DNA from: Rhytidiadelphus loreus | Lineage: Eukaryota > Streptophyta > Bryopsida > Hypnales > Hylocomiaceae | Assembly (NCBI GenBank): GCA_947034895.1 | Contig: OX344762.1 | Coordinates: 73,154,981 to 73,218,980 of the forward strand | Direction: 5' to 3' | Length of the DNA stretch: 64,000 bases | In this document: positions 48,101 to 60,117 of the stretch, in pieces | Position numbering within the stretch: the first letter of the stretch is position 1 | Layout of the letters: every line of letters starts with the position of its first letter | Notes under the pieces: generated by a model | The model's input: only the letters and a program-made list of their open reading frames with translations | The model's database searches: none | What the model was told of the DNA's origin: nothing | Made by a program: the position numbers and the translations under genes

Positions 48101-48750
48101 TGTAATATATCATAATCGTTTAGAGTTTTCATGTCCTCAGCTATACTCAACATCAAGTGAATGACTTTGTCAATTGGGAAAGGGCCAAGTGTAGTGCGCT
48201 CTTGTTTCATTCGACGATCAATCAAGAGACGCAAATCTCCCCAACGCCGAAACATCACAAATGCAAATCGGCCCAGCAACTTCTTATCACGTAACACCGT
48301 TCCTCCCAAAATTGTAATCAACGATGTAAAATATACACACTTATCCTTGGAACGAGCAGACAACATTCCAATGGGCCACTGCGCTTGGAAAGCTTTGAGA
48401 GGAGCATCTCCCTTCATCACCTTCACCACCAAATTGAAAGGACCATCACATTTGTTGCGAGCTTCATAAATGTCGGCTTGAGCCCCTTCGCTGATTTTCT
48501 CACCCACCTCAAGTGCCTCAAAGTCCCTGAAGAAACGACCGCATTGAGGATCTGATTTTAGCAAAGCAAAGTCCCGAAAGTTGGTCTCTGCTGACCAGTC
48601 CGAATCCGTAGTGGAATAACCCAGTTGGCTCCAGTGACGAGCTTTCGAGGACTCCATCTCCGTTTCAGTTTGAGAATTCAACTGGCTTGTTTGTTCAGAG
48701 GAAGGCATAGTTGATGAAGAGGAGCTCGCCATGCTCTGGACAGAATCCAT
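45194..48750 (-). CDS. kinase-ACT-repeat fusion protein, gene B
   Basis: Exons 47590-48750, 46884-47004, 46650-46717, 45960-46517, 45550-45660 and 45194-45364 join in phase to 729 residues, with the same structure as gene A. Kinase: ISEGAQADIYEA, Lys in LVVK, YDILHRDLKASNVLV, VADFECSVG (Asp kept, codon 47992-47994) and FWRAPEIL, so it could be catalytically active. C-terminal part: FEVTDCNGRKVVDDKSIANI; an ACT-like segment YIVEVVVEGSAGFLWEGLSR with CGTRKGRVKCVMYVGG; SLVHMVGTLADMNYKISRAR; ESKKIRRILDVAFERGCPE (as between ACT domains of ACR proteins); and a last NGKLSISG...YLEFFVTE. It may sense a small metabolite through the ACT repeats and signal through the kinase; this is inference from domains. 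The best candidate for the functional member of the trio. Confidence 0.78.
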
Positions 48751-51321
48751 TCCAACGAAATCGTCTTAGTGTCTACCTCCCTGCCTTCACAATTGTCTGC
48801 CGAGGCTCAGAGTAGGACTTTCCAACAGAGCTTACAATCATGCATTACTAAATGGCGGCTTAAGTAAGGTTTGACCTGCAATCCCAATTAACTTCTGCAC
48901 AAATGTAGAAGAACTGACGTTGTGAAATTTCAATTAATGAAAAGGAGAAGTAAACTTTACAAACCTAGGAAATGGTTTCACTATATCAAGATGAATTCAA
49001 AGCAAGCAGATGACCAAGTGAATTTCAACAGAAGACGATAAATCATACGAAGAAAGAGGCTATACCAGGTCTCGAAATTCCACACACCAAACTCTGCGCA
49101 AGTACAAGAGAATATTAGTAATTCTGAAGAGTTCAACTAATGACGTTGGGAGTGAACGTTGAGAACTCGACAAATGGTTTCAGAAAAAAGAAACTAAGCA
49201 GGTGAAATTCACTACAACTCAAACCAACATACGATGTTCTGAAGAGTCAATTGCTGCCTTCAAAATTCCACAATGCCAAGACTTCAGTGGCACAGTCACG
49301 GCCGATTGCAACAAGCAGGTAGGACATCAGATCCATCAATTTCCGAAAATGCACGGAAGAAATTCCATCAGTTGTCAACCCTGAGTGTTAGTTCTCCTTC
49401 ATATGGCTTCCAAAGAAGGTACATGTGATCATTCTAATGAACCCTAAATAGCTCAATTATGGTACCAACAACAACACACATTGGGAGCTGTGCAGGACAA
49501 CAGATCCAACGGATGCAGAGAAAAAATTCATGATCAACCCACCCGATAGTTCTCCTTCATTTGGCTGTCAAGCAAGATCCATGTGATCATTCTAATGAAC
49601 CAGAAATAGCTCAATTATAGTATTACCCACTACACATTCGGAGCTGTGCAGGACATCAGATCCACCGGTTTCAGAAAACGCAAGAAGAAATTATTCCATG
49701 ATCAACCAACCCGATAGTTCTCCTTCATTTGGCTTTCAAACAAGATTCATGTGATTATTCTGATCCACCATAATTCCAACAACAGTGTAGATAGATTGGG
49801 AGCAGAGCGGCACCTTCAAATCGAGACGTTGGGTGAAGAATTGCCTCGAGAAACGGAATGATTCTTCACCGCAAGCAGGTGCACCCCACAAAGGTTTCGA
49901 ACGCTCGTTGTGTACAGAAGAGCAGCGAGACGTATAATCCTTGGCAGCACCGACAGGTTCTCGAAATTTCGGCAGCCAGTGAACGAACGACTGAGTGAGG
50001 CCTCTGAAGATTCTTAATACATCGTCGAATTAGTACAGACAGTAGTGTGTTCCCGCCCTACGAAGTAGGAGTCAAGATTTGGTCACTGCTTAGGGTTCAC
50101 TGGGAGAAACGCTAAGTCGGGAGTGACTTGAGCGTGAAATGCTTTCAGGCACGAGTAGCTTGAGCTTGGGTTTGGTATGTCCACAGCCACATTTTGGATA
50201 CTCTTCTCCTTCAAATATATATACCTATATAGTCTTCAGCTCGCAGACAACTCTACCCCTCTATTTGATGACTCTTTTGAACGCGTTGATGTTGGCTTCT
50301 GGAGCCTGCACAACAATGCGAAGGATTTCAGATCGAACGGTTTCAGAAATGCGAAGAAGAAATTCCATTATCAACCAAGCCCCTAGTTCTCCTTCATTTG
50401 GCTTTCAAGCCAGATCCATGTGACCATTCTAATGAGACCTACATAGCTTAATTATCGTACCACCAACAGTGGACATAGATTGCAAGCTCGGCAAGACTTC
50501 CGATCCATCGCTTTCAGGAAGCGCAGCAAGAAATTCCATCAATTATCAACCAAGCTGACAGTTCTCCTGAAGTCATTGTCTTTCCAAACAAGCTTTATCT
50601 GATAATTCGAATGAACCCTAAATAGCTCAATTATGGTATTACTGACAGAGTACATAGACTGGGAACTCAGTAAGACTTCAGATCCAAGCACCAAAGATTC
50701 AAGGCGGGAGATGCAAGGAACAAGCGCACAGCAACCCCAGACAGAAGTGAGTTGGAACTGTACCTGGAAATGCAAGTCGAGTTTTGACATCTCCTTCACG
50801 CGCACCTCAATAGTCCAAACGCCACCTGACCACTCCAGCTTACCGAAAATATCAGTCGGAATACCTCCAAACAGCAACACCAGATCAATACCAGAAGCAG
50901 GCAGCGTCATTCGACGCTTTCAATTCCACCAAATAGAACACAGGCAAACGAAGGACCTCCCAGTGACGATTAGCTCTGACAGAAAACACGAGCACCACTG
51001 TAGCTAACGCGGTAGAGAGAGTAACAGCGTGGTTGAGCGCAACCCATGTTGTAATAAGCGACGAAGCAGGACGCGTTCCCCACGCGGTATTGACGACGGA
51101 AGTAGGGCATCCACGAATCCGACTTTGTCGGCGGGAATCTCTGGACGTGCAAACCTGGCTCACTGTAGTATATCCTGATCTGTTGCATGCACTGTTTGAT
51201 CCTGGATTCCACTTCATTGCAAAGAAAGTTCCTCTGAGCGGGCCACGTTGGATTGACCCCCTCGTTGCACCGAATGTGGATGGGGAGATGAGGGGGCCAT
51301 TCCTTGTCCCTTCGCAATTTT
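48751..51321. repeat. duplicated 5' flank of gene B with degenerate tandem units
   Basis: Homologous to 15493-17396. Units of about 160-180 bp recur near 49350, 49520, 49680, 50350 and 50525, each with 'gaaattccat', 'caacc', 'gttctccttcatttggctttca', 'catgtgatcattctaatgaaccc' and 'tagctcaattatgg'. There are more units than in block 1. Confidence 0.75.
50779..50910 (-). other. possible short exon upstream of gene B
   Basis: Frame MTLPASGIDLVLLFGGIPTD... to KLDLHFQ ends at a CAG|GTACAG donor-like site. In block 1 the same stretch carries 4 extra bases that break the frame. No family recognised; it may be non-coding. Confidence 0.2.
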
Positions 51322-51702
51322 CAGGCCCCTTTCACACATGTTTGTCCAGTGGGTATTGGACAAAACTCTTTGTCCACTACTTTGTTCACCTTGGTGTGGA
51401 TGGAAATTGCCATGTCATTGTTGGTTTTGTCCGTTTGGTGTATGACTTCACACTAGAAACCGGATGTCCGGTGGTGTGAAAAGTCCTTTGTAGTTGCATT
51501 ATTATTGCATGGAAGCTCCTTCACAACTTCTTTCTTCTTAAACAAACCGGTTTTGTCCACTGGACAAAATTTGGGATCACCTCCCAAGGTGATCCCAAAC
51601 TTGTTCACTACAACTGTGACTTCATCTTGGGTTTTAGCGGGAGTGGGTGATGACATGACAATTTCATCTATCGGACGTCTGTCAAGTGTGAAAGCCCCAC
51701 CG
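51322..51702. mobile_element. probable TIR MITE in block 2
   Basis: Ends CAGGCCCCTTTCACAC and (inverted) GTGGGGCTTTCACACTTG match in part. It contains a hairpin TTTGGGATCACCT / AGGTGATCCCAAA. Block 1 lacks it. Exact borders and target duplication not fixed. Confidence 0.45.
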
Positions 51703-51935
51703 GACAAAACCTAGCGTTTGACCAATGAAATTGTAGAGATTTTCGTCCAGTGCTTATGGACGTCCATGTATGAAACAAGCCTCCGACCTCCTCCCCTCCG
51801 ACCTCCTGCTCCCTCCGACCTGCACCGTGAAAGAGAATGATTTTCTTCCTTGCAGATTGAAAGAGGGAATGGAGAGGCTCAAAATTACAAGCAGCTCTCA
51901 GGAGAAGGAAGAGGTTATTTGCTACATTCTAATCG

Positions 51936-52560
51936 GAAGTTATTTTTATTTGTTTCAATATATTCAAAGATTTCTTTGACTAGGCTGGTATTTATTCTTC
52001 AATTCGTCAGTCAGTATTAGTAATCTTCTCTAGATTGATCATTCGCGATGGGTGCTTCTTCATCATGCAACTATGCCTGCTAGTTTTCTTCCACCTCATA
52101 ACCTTCTTCTCACAGGTGACTGATAAGCAGTCCAAATTTAGCATTGAGTTGAAGACTTGGCTATAGAAGCGAGACTCTTTAATCGCGGAGTTGCACAGTG
52201 TTTTGTTTGGAGAGTCGGTAGCTAAGAAAATGCATGTGGAAATGGTTTAGTGAGTTTGAAATCAAATTTCCGGATGGTTCTTGTGCAGAGGACAAGCAAA
52301 GTGAACCGAGAAGTAGTATATATCTTTGTTTCGAGAAAAGGTGCAAGAAGAAAAGTATCTTATTGAAAAGATTCTCAACTTCTCCTCCGATTTTCAATTA
52401 ACTATCTAGATTGTGTGCTGGTCAAAACTTGTTTATTTAGGTCTTCTAATACGGCAGCTCTCTTGTGTCGTCAGAGACTGTCTGAGATGCAGAACCGGCA
52501 TTAAAACTGTTGGAATGAAGCTTCTCGTAACGTCCACCTTGAGAGACGACATCATCGCTA
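51936..52560. repeat. block-2 copy of the composite's target (empty site near 52045)
   Basis: 51936-52050 matches 20345-20490, and 52055-52560 matches 41771-42400, without the 21-kb insertion between them. Ends near 52580, where a 20-bp direct repeat 'atgagatactcaattttgat' occurs twice. Confidence 0.8.
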
Positions 52561-55414
52561 AGCTGAGGATTTTACTTAACATGAGATACTCAATTTTGAT
52601 ATGAGATACTCAATTTTGATTAGATACAGCAGTGCACTTCTGAACTCAACAATGTTGCCTGGATTCTTTGGTAGTCTTAATGTTAACAAGTAAATTCGGT
52701 TTGAGCGGCGTTCCTTGATTTTTGATGGAACAGTTGTGTTACAAAGATCAATAGGTGCTGGAGCTGATTTATGATTTATCGTACTTTCTGTCCAAATTTT
52801 TGTTGAAAATTTTTTATACCAATTGCATTGATCATATTGCAAAAAACGTGATTCAAAAAGGTTCCAAATTTTATATCAACAAAATCAATGAAGAACATTG
52901 GGCATGTGTTCACTAGAATCAATGAAAGATATCGCAACCATTCATTTGTCAAGCCATATTCTTACACCAATTGGCTTGCAATTGATTATCGCATATTGTG
53001 GGACTCAGTGTGAATATATTCCATATTTAGCATATTTGTCCTTGAAAGAGTACTAGCCCTATGAATATATTCCATGATTAGCATATTTGTCCATGAAATC
53101 TTGAGCACTAGCCTTCTATTGACAAATTTTGTAGTCCAAGAACACTAATGACATGAACTCCAAGTGAATATCGCCCTAGAATTGTTGTATAACTACAAGC
53201 AAAGCCTATTGTAGGTTACCAAACCTAATTGCAACACAAAAGCCAAAAACAATGCCCAAACACAAGAGCCTAAGGAAACTAAGAACACCTATACGCTTTC
53301 AAATCCAAAATTATACACTCATACGGGATCCCAAAATGCACAATAAGATGTGCTGAAATGATTGCGCAAGTGCCAGTAAACCCCCACCAAATCTGAAGCA
53401 GTCTAATACAAGGAACCACGCTAAGATTCACACTTGCACGCATTTTTAAGTGTGGATGCACGAGCAATTGGGATCGTCTATTAATCTCGTTTGTAAGACA
53501 CAGACTCCATCTGCGAAATGTCGTTGCAAAGAAGAGACTCCAAACTTCTACGGAGCTTCAGATCCAAATTTCAGATCCAAATTTCAGGGAGCTTCAGCAA
53601 GATTGAAGCAGCTCTCCTTGGTACCACCAAAACGCAAAAATCCAACTGATCGAAACGCAGAAATGAAAACATTTGAGACAGATCAGGTTTGTGCTCACAT
53701 TCGGAGCAGATTCAGTGAAGAGGATCAGATCTCAGAGAGGCAAAAAAATTCTGCAAATCAACAAGAAATGTTGCAGGTCGGGGTCCCTCATTCGCAATGG
53801 AAACTCACAGTTTCCAGATTTTCTTGTCCCTTGAAAATAATAAAGTTTTTGCGTTTTCCTTGAACGTGGAGTTCTTTTCGGAGCTAGCATGGCTTCAGAT
53901 GAAATCTTGCCCTGCCCTTCATCCCTTCAAATTTTGGGAAGCTCAACCTTGGTTGTAACATCACTAACATGGTGGGTTTTGTGGTTGTGGAGGTATTGTA
54001 ATGTGAGTGGAGGCACAAATTAAAGTGTTCAATCTACTATTTTAGTACTATAGGACTTCATGTTGGTGTGCACAATCGTAGATGGTTGTGTCACAAGGAA
54101 GAGGTATCAATTTCTTTTCATTTAGTTCATATTTTTTTGTTTTAAATCCATTGTTACGGATGAAGGAATAGATATTGCAAGCACACCAAAATATTTATTT
54201 ATTTATATACCTCTGATGACACCTTTGATGACCAAGTTTCATAATTCAATCTAGATAAAAACCCTCTTTTATATAAATATCATTGACGAAGTTTCTAAAC
54301 TAGGGCAACTCATAATGTGAGTTCTTTTTAAATGATTGGCTATGAGCCTTTTAGCCCAAGGATCTTGGAAATTGTAATTAAGCCAACCTCTTGAGATGAT
54401 TGGGCCTAATTACAATTCAAGGAAGACTCAAAACTTGTGTCATTTTCTACCATGGAGGACAAATTAAAGCGTTATTGACAACATTTTCTCCTTTGGACTT
54501 AAGATATGAAGTGTAAAGTAACATTCATTTTGTTCGTGTTGATTTGGGAAGCTCTCATTGCCATGGTTGAAAGCTTGCTATCCATGGCTTTTCACCTCTA
54601 GTGTAAATTCGTCCGAAGGTAATTAAAGATCGTTGAGGGTCAATTTACACTTGGAATTAAGCAATAAAACTAAAGCTTTTGAGCATTTTCATTGGTCAAG
54701 TTATAGACCATTTTAAAGTTTTGCACCAATGAGAGTGTTCAAAACTTTTAGTTTTTTGGTTTGACCTTAAATGAAAACAACCTTAAAACAATTAAGAAAT
54801 TCACATCAAATTTTCATCGGATGTGGTAAATTAGTATAGAAGGGTGAAAAAATAGTATTTTTTCACTTTATATGCTAATTTCTTGTAGTTTACATAATCA
54901 TATTTTCTAAATCTTCTTCTACACATTTTCATAATGGTGTACTTCAAGATCATATGGTTGGATATGTAAAAAAATATTGTTTAAACTTTTGCTCTTTAAA
55001 ATAGAAATGGTTGTTTTGTATTAGTATTAGAAAATCATTGTTGTGAATCTTGGGAGGTTAATATAGTAAGTTATATGGATAGAATAAGAATGGATGGAAT
55101 AACAAACAACTTACTACTTATATAGTCAAGCACCCCCCAAAAAACCCATCTTTGTTTATGTGTTGCTTAATTTGTTGTCTTGGAACCCTAAGTCTAATGG
55201 TTTCAAAGGTACCTTATATATGGTAAAATATTTCATTCTTAGAACATCAATTATAGACTAAATTATAGCAAGACATACAACATTGGATTAGTACTTCAAA
55301 AATTAACACATTTTGTTTGGATGTTATTTCAACCCCTAAAAAATTGAGGTGTTTGAGGTCCAAAACCGCTTTGGAATACTTGTACCTAAAACAAGGCTAA
55401 AATCTTCATCTATA
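52561..55414. other. intergenic; one doubtful open frame
   Basis: AT-rich except about 53430-53900, where a 137-codon plus-strand frame (53450-53863) starts MWMHEQLGSS. It contains a short internal duplication ('cagatccaaatttca' twice) and has no recognisable domain. I see nothing else that looks like a gene. Confidence 0.5.
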
Positions 55415-55564
55415 CACTAGTAGAAATTCTGAAATTTTTGTCATTTTGGACGCGTTGTTTTGGACAAAATCTAACAGAAATTTGTTGTTTTCTACAGATT
55501 TCTGTTAGATTTTGTCCAAAACAACGCGTCCAAAATGACAGAAATTTCAGATTTTCTACTAGTG
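55415..55564. mobile_element. CACTA-type MITE (150 bp hairpin)
   Basis: CACTAGTAGAAA at the left, its inverse at the right, long near-perfect arms ('cattttggacgcgttgttttgg' and complement) and ATA on both sides (55412-55414, 55565-55567). CACTA termini with a 3-bp duplication are the En/Spm rule. Confidence 0.9.
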
Positions 55565-58500
55565 ATATTTATTCTTTAATAAATTCACCCTTTATGATAG
55601 GATCCTTTAGTTAACTTCTTCAAGTACATAGTCCCTAATTTTCAAAGTAAAATCCCCACTAATTGTATGTTCAATGTAGCTAAACTTCAAAAAGTAGTTT
55701 TTTCTAGTCCCTTCTATAGAAGAGTTTTGTCTTTCAACATTTTTAGAAGAAAAAAATCATGTCCAAGACAAGCAAAATTTAGTCAATATGCTGAAAAATG
55801 GGATAAAAATATACAGAAGTAAATTTAATCAAAATTAATTTCATTTTCATCTTTAAAAAAATCATAAAGTGCAAGGTGGTACTTGATGAAGAAAAAATTA
55901 AATTGCTAATAACTTTTACAAGGATTTGAGAATCATTAATAGTAAAAAAATTCTAATAAACAATAATATTTTTTTCATATTTGGAAATTTCCATAATTGA
56001 ATTTAAAAAAAACTTTATATGCTTTTTCCTACATGCAAAATAAAACTCCTCATCACTTTCATCTCATTATTCAAAATCAAATGGTTCAAATAGTTTTTTT
56101 GTAGCTAACAATCCATTAAAACTAATTAGTCTTATTTTAGAATATATTTTTAGCTATGTGCTTAGTTGTTGAAAATAACCTTCTAACTTGTGTAATATTT
56201 ATCAAAATGTTGTAAAAGTCTTACATGTAAATTAGGTTGACTAACATCTATTACAATTTATAAATATTTATTGAAAAATTACAAATTATGAAGTCAATAG
56301 AACTTGCTTGAATTATCCAAAATTCCAAAGTGAGTTCCCTAGTCCTTTAGAAGTTAATATCTAAACCTTATCTTGCTCAAATACGATACTATATATGTAG
56401 AAGGAGTTTCAAATTTGGGAGTGTCATGTGTCAATGGATCCAAGTGAATAGGAATAAAAACTTTTTTCACTTTTGTATATCTCCATTCATGCATCTTTTG
56501 TATCAAATACACATATCTTACATACCATATTGCATCCTTATTAAATTGGATGTTCTAGATCTTTAATACATAGTAAATGAATTCGTTCTTAATGTACACT
56601 AATTCAAAAAGAATCAAAGTTATCTCTTTCTCTAACCATCAAGGTTTCTTTCTTGTAATGAAGCTTTTCTACACTAGTTGAGAATACTATTGATATTTAG
56701 ATTTTGGTAGTTTTTTTGTATCCAAGCATAATTGTTACAGTTTGTGTAGTGTTGAATACAGGTGTACATATCTTAATATAATTACATTGGTTGAAAAGTT
56801 TAATCTTCTAGTACACCAAAACCTTATTAGGCTTTGTTAGTTTGATTTTAAATAGTACTAGCGTACCCTATGCTATTATATTGCCAAAATCAAATAGGGT
56901 AAGAATAACTTTCTAATTTTTAATTCATAAAAGCTTTAAAATTCAATATTTTTTCTTCCATGAGTTGGAATGCCACAAAACAAAGTCCATGCACCTTTCC
57001 TCAACATGGGCTTCCCGATGGTACCAAGAATGCAACTGGTGGACGCATGGTTTAGAAGATCTTACCATGATAAACAAAACAAACAACCTAACTTAAAGTG
57101 TGGATTGTATCTTTGAATTGACTTGGCTCTAAATGTGTTCCAACTTTTGGGATATTTTTTGAAATTTGCAAGATATTTTCTTGAAATTCCTATATCGAAT
57201 TGTTTTTCAAGTACTAAGTTTGATTTTTTTCTCTATTTTTTACTCCAAGTAGAAATTTCATAGGATTTTTCACCATTTCTTTTCTGATATTTTCAAATTG
57301 TAACTTGTCTTTTTCCCAATTCTAGTAGCTAACAATGCACTAACTGGTAGTTCTCCCCAAGTATTGATGTGCTCTTAGTATGAGCAATCTTTTATTGTGG
57401 TGCTCCTTATTATAATTGTTGATAACAATTGCAATTCAAACAAGGAACTACAATAAAACTTTTCGAAACCAATAAGTATAGGACCATCTAACAAGATGAT
57501 ATTAGAGAAGGTCTGCACTACATATATAGCTACAATGATATCGGTGTCACATTTGTTCAAAGAATATTTTACCTATTTTTACAAGGTATAGGTCCATTAA
57601 AATTTGCTTGATTGGCTCTCATTTAGTGCAACTACTTATTTTATTTCCAAGGTTGGGACCACTTGAACCTATTGCTTTACAAATGTTTATTGACTTGTGG
57701 AGGGTGTACTTACAGATTCTATTGTATCATGTTGAACTGAGTTGCATTAGAAGCCTTACTAAAATAGTAAAGCATATTGACCATGATTGCATTATTCTTT
57801 TTATTTGTCTCCACTTACCTAATCTAAGCCAAGGGTTATTTTTGTGGGAGATTTTTGGATCATTGAATATCCAACATTTTACTTAGTATTGATTAGTCAA
57901 GAACATTGCCCCATGAAGAAATCACTTACATCTTGGAAAATATATTTAATAGTCCCAACTCCCAAATGACACCCTCAAGAATTGCATTGCACTAAGGTGG
58001 GCCCCCCTAAAATGCCCCACTACTCCAAAACCACTATCATCACTCTTCTGGATACAATTCCAAAATCAATATGTACCTATGTGGAAAAACGATTTTGGAA
58101 CCCCACCAAAAAGAAACTTTGGTCCTTCATAATTTTTGTGTACATGATCCAAATGTCATGTTTTGTGGTGCATTGGAACCTCCTTTCATTTGCAAACAAA
58201 AAAATACAAAATTTTGATTAGTCTAATGAGAGTAATTAGGCACAATATAGCCAAAAGTGGCGGTTTGGAGGGAACCCACCTTAACTATTGTGAGAATCTA
58301 TCACATTGTATATGTTCACATTTATTAGACAACTTTCATATGTCAAATTAATGAACACTTGTGCATGTGCATTTTGAAACCAATTGTTTCCTTGGACAGT
58401 GTTGTTTGTGATGGTGAAGTAGGAATATCATAAATGCTTAAAATAAACATTTTAGCCCAGTTTATATAATAAGAGGTGGGGAAATTCGTTGAGAAATTGA

Positions 58501-59888
58501 TCTCAATGTGTGCAAAAATAAAGATGAGGAAGAATGCAGAAAAGGAATTTTCCCTCGAGAATGAAGATTTTATTCAATATAAATGTGGACTTTTCATTTG
58601 GACCCATCCCTATCTTACAACTTCACCTAAAAAGGCTACCTTTGGAACTTGTTCCTAATCACATGTAAGCAAATCAAATCTTTTTCAAATCAAACAATAG
58701 AGCCAACTATTGCTCATTAAAAAAACCCTATTGCGTCATCAGAGGCCTCTCTATTTATGATATTCCTATTGTAAACTACAAAGACACTAAGCAAGATGAG
58801 ACAATGCATATTATTGCATAAGTTAGTTTAGATTGCATTACAATAGTGGAAAATATAAGAGCTTCAAAGGTCCTCAATCTTTCTTTGAACATAGCTAGAA
58901 GATACTAAACACGATTCCGTCTTGTATCCACTAACCCATATTACCAACAACAACTCATCTATTCATACACTTGGTTGGATTTATTAACAAGAGGTGCAAC
59001 CATGACTTGTCAAGATGTCCATGGTCACTAGTTGTCAGTGAATTAGAATGGGGTACAAGGTCTACTATCACTTCTTAAATAGTGATCTGCAACATCACAC
59101 AGTGGAACTCTGTGAAATTGTGTAAGAATTTTTCACAATGTAATAAAAATCTAAATCTAAATAGAATTGGCTCTTGTATCCACATTTCTACAATAATCTT
59201 CACACAAAAATTCACATTCTTACATATGCTCAAAGTGAAACAAATAGTATCCTCTACCTTATAGGACACAAATTTGAAGAGAAGGGAAGAAAACAAGCAT
59301 ATCTTGATGTTATGTTGGACGTTAGTGTTGACAATAAAACATGGATTGTTACATTGGATGTCACCTAAAATCCGTCACCTAAAACACCAAGTTTCTTCTA
59401 GTGATTGTTGAGATAACCAAAAACTTTCAATGTTCATTGCCACAAATTAACTACATGGTCAATTTCGTTAAAATGGCGGTATTCCATATGCCATTTGTAC
59501 ATGAAGGACCAGAAAGGTGGTTTAGGGTGTGTGCTTTGTAGTTGGTTGGATGTGATGGTGGTGTGTGACAAGTTGACCCCCGAGCATGAGTGGATGGATT
59601 TCTGTGTACTAGGAGTTGACGGAAAGACAATGGGCACATATTTATTTTGCGAAAGGCTTGAGGGATTAATGGGTAGATTGTAGAATATTCTTGGAATCTT
59701 TGGGGCTGGAGGCTTTGTATCATTGCCCCCTAAAATGAAGGGTCAAGGGCATTTGGGTTAGGTGTCATAATGGAGGGCCAGGGGCATTTAGGCATCTGTT
59801 TAGATTTGCATCATTTATAATTGCGTGCTCAACAAATAACAAACTCAAAATATGGCTCTTTGGAATGGATGAAAAATAGAAGCAAAAA
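55565..59888. other. AT-rich intergenic DNA without recognised genes
   Basis: Many short frames, none with domain-like composition. At about 59459 there is a left end ('caatttcgttaaaatggcgg') like the MITE at 61955. A plus-strand stretch at 59495-59683 (LCSWLDVMVVCDKLTPEHEW) looks faintly like a LINE endonuclease remnant; not supported further. Confidence 0.5.
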
Positions 59889-60041
59889 GACTACAAGAAA
59901 ATGAGGGCATATACAACTTGTCTACTATGACTTCACTAACAAAAATGACTGCAAAATGATTTTTTTGTAGTCGTTTTACAGTCATTATTGTTAGTGAAGT
60001 CATAGTGGACAAGTCGTATATGCTCTCATTTTCTTGTAGTG
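59889..60041. mobile_element. CACTA-type MITE (153 bp hairpin)
   Basis: Right end inverted reads CACTACAAGAAAATGAGAGC; the left end is the same with G for the first C. Arms pair over about 50 bp ('gacttcactaaca'). AAA stands on both sides as a possible 3-bp duplication. Confidence 0.8.
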
Positions 60042-60117
60042 AAAATACATATTTCTGCTTGATGAAAACTCAAAACTTGGTAGTGTACTGGAAGACTAAG
60101 AAAATGACCCGTGAGAA

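Noticed and set aside
59495..59683. LINE endonuclease remnant
   Set aside because: A single 63-codon frame with vague similarity; no reverse transcriptase or poly-A tail nearby.
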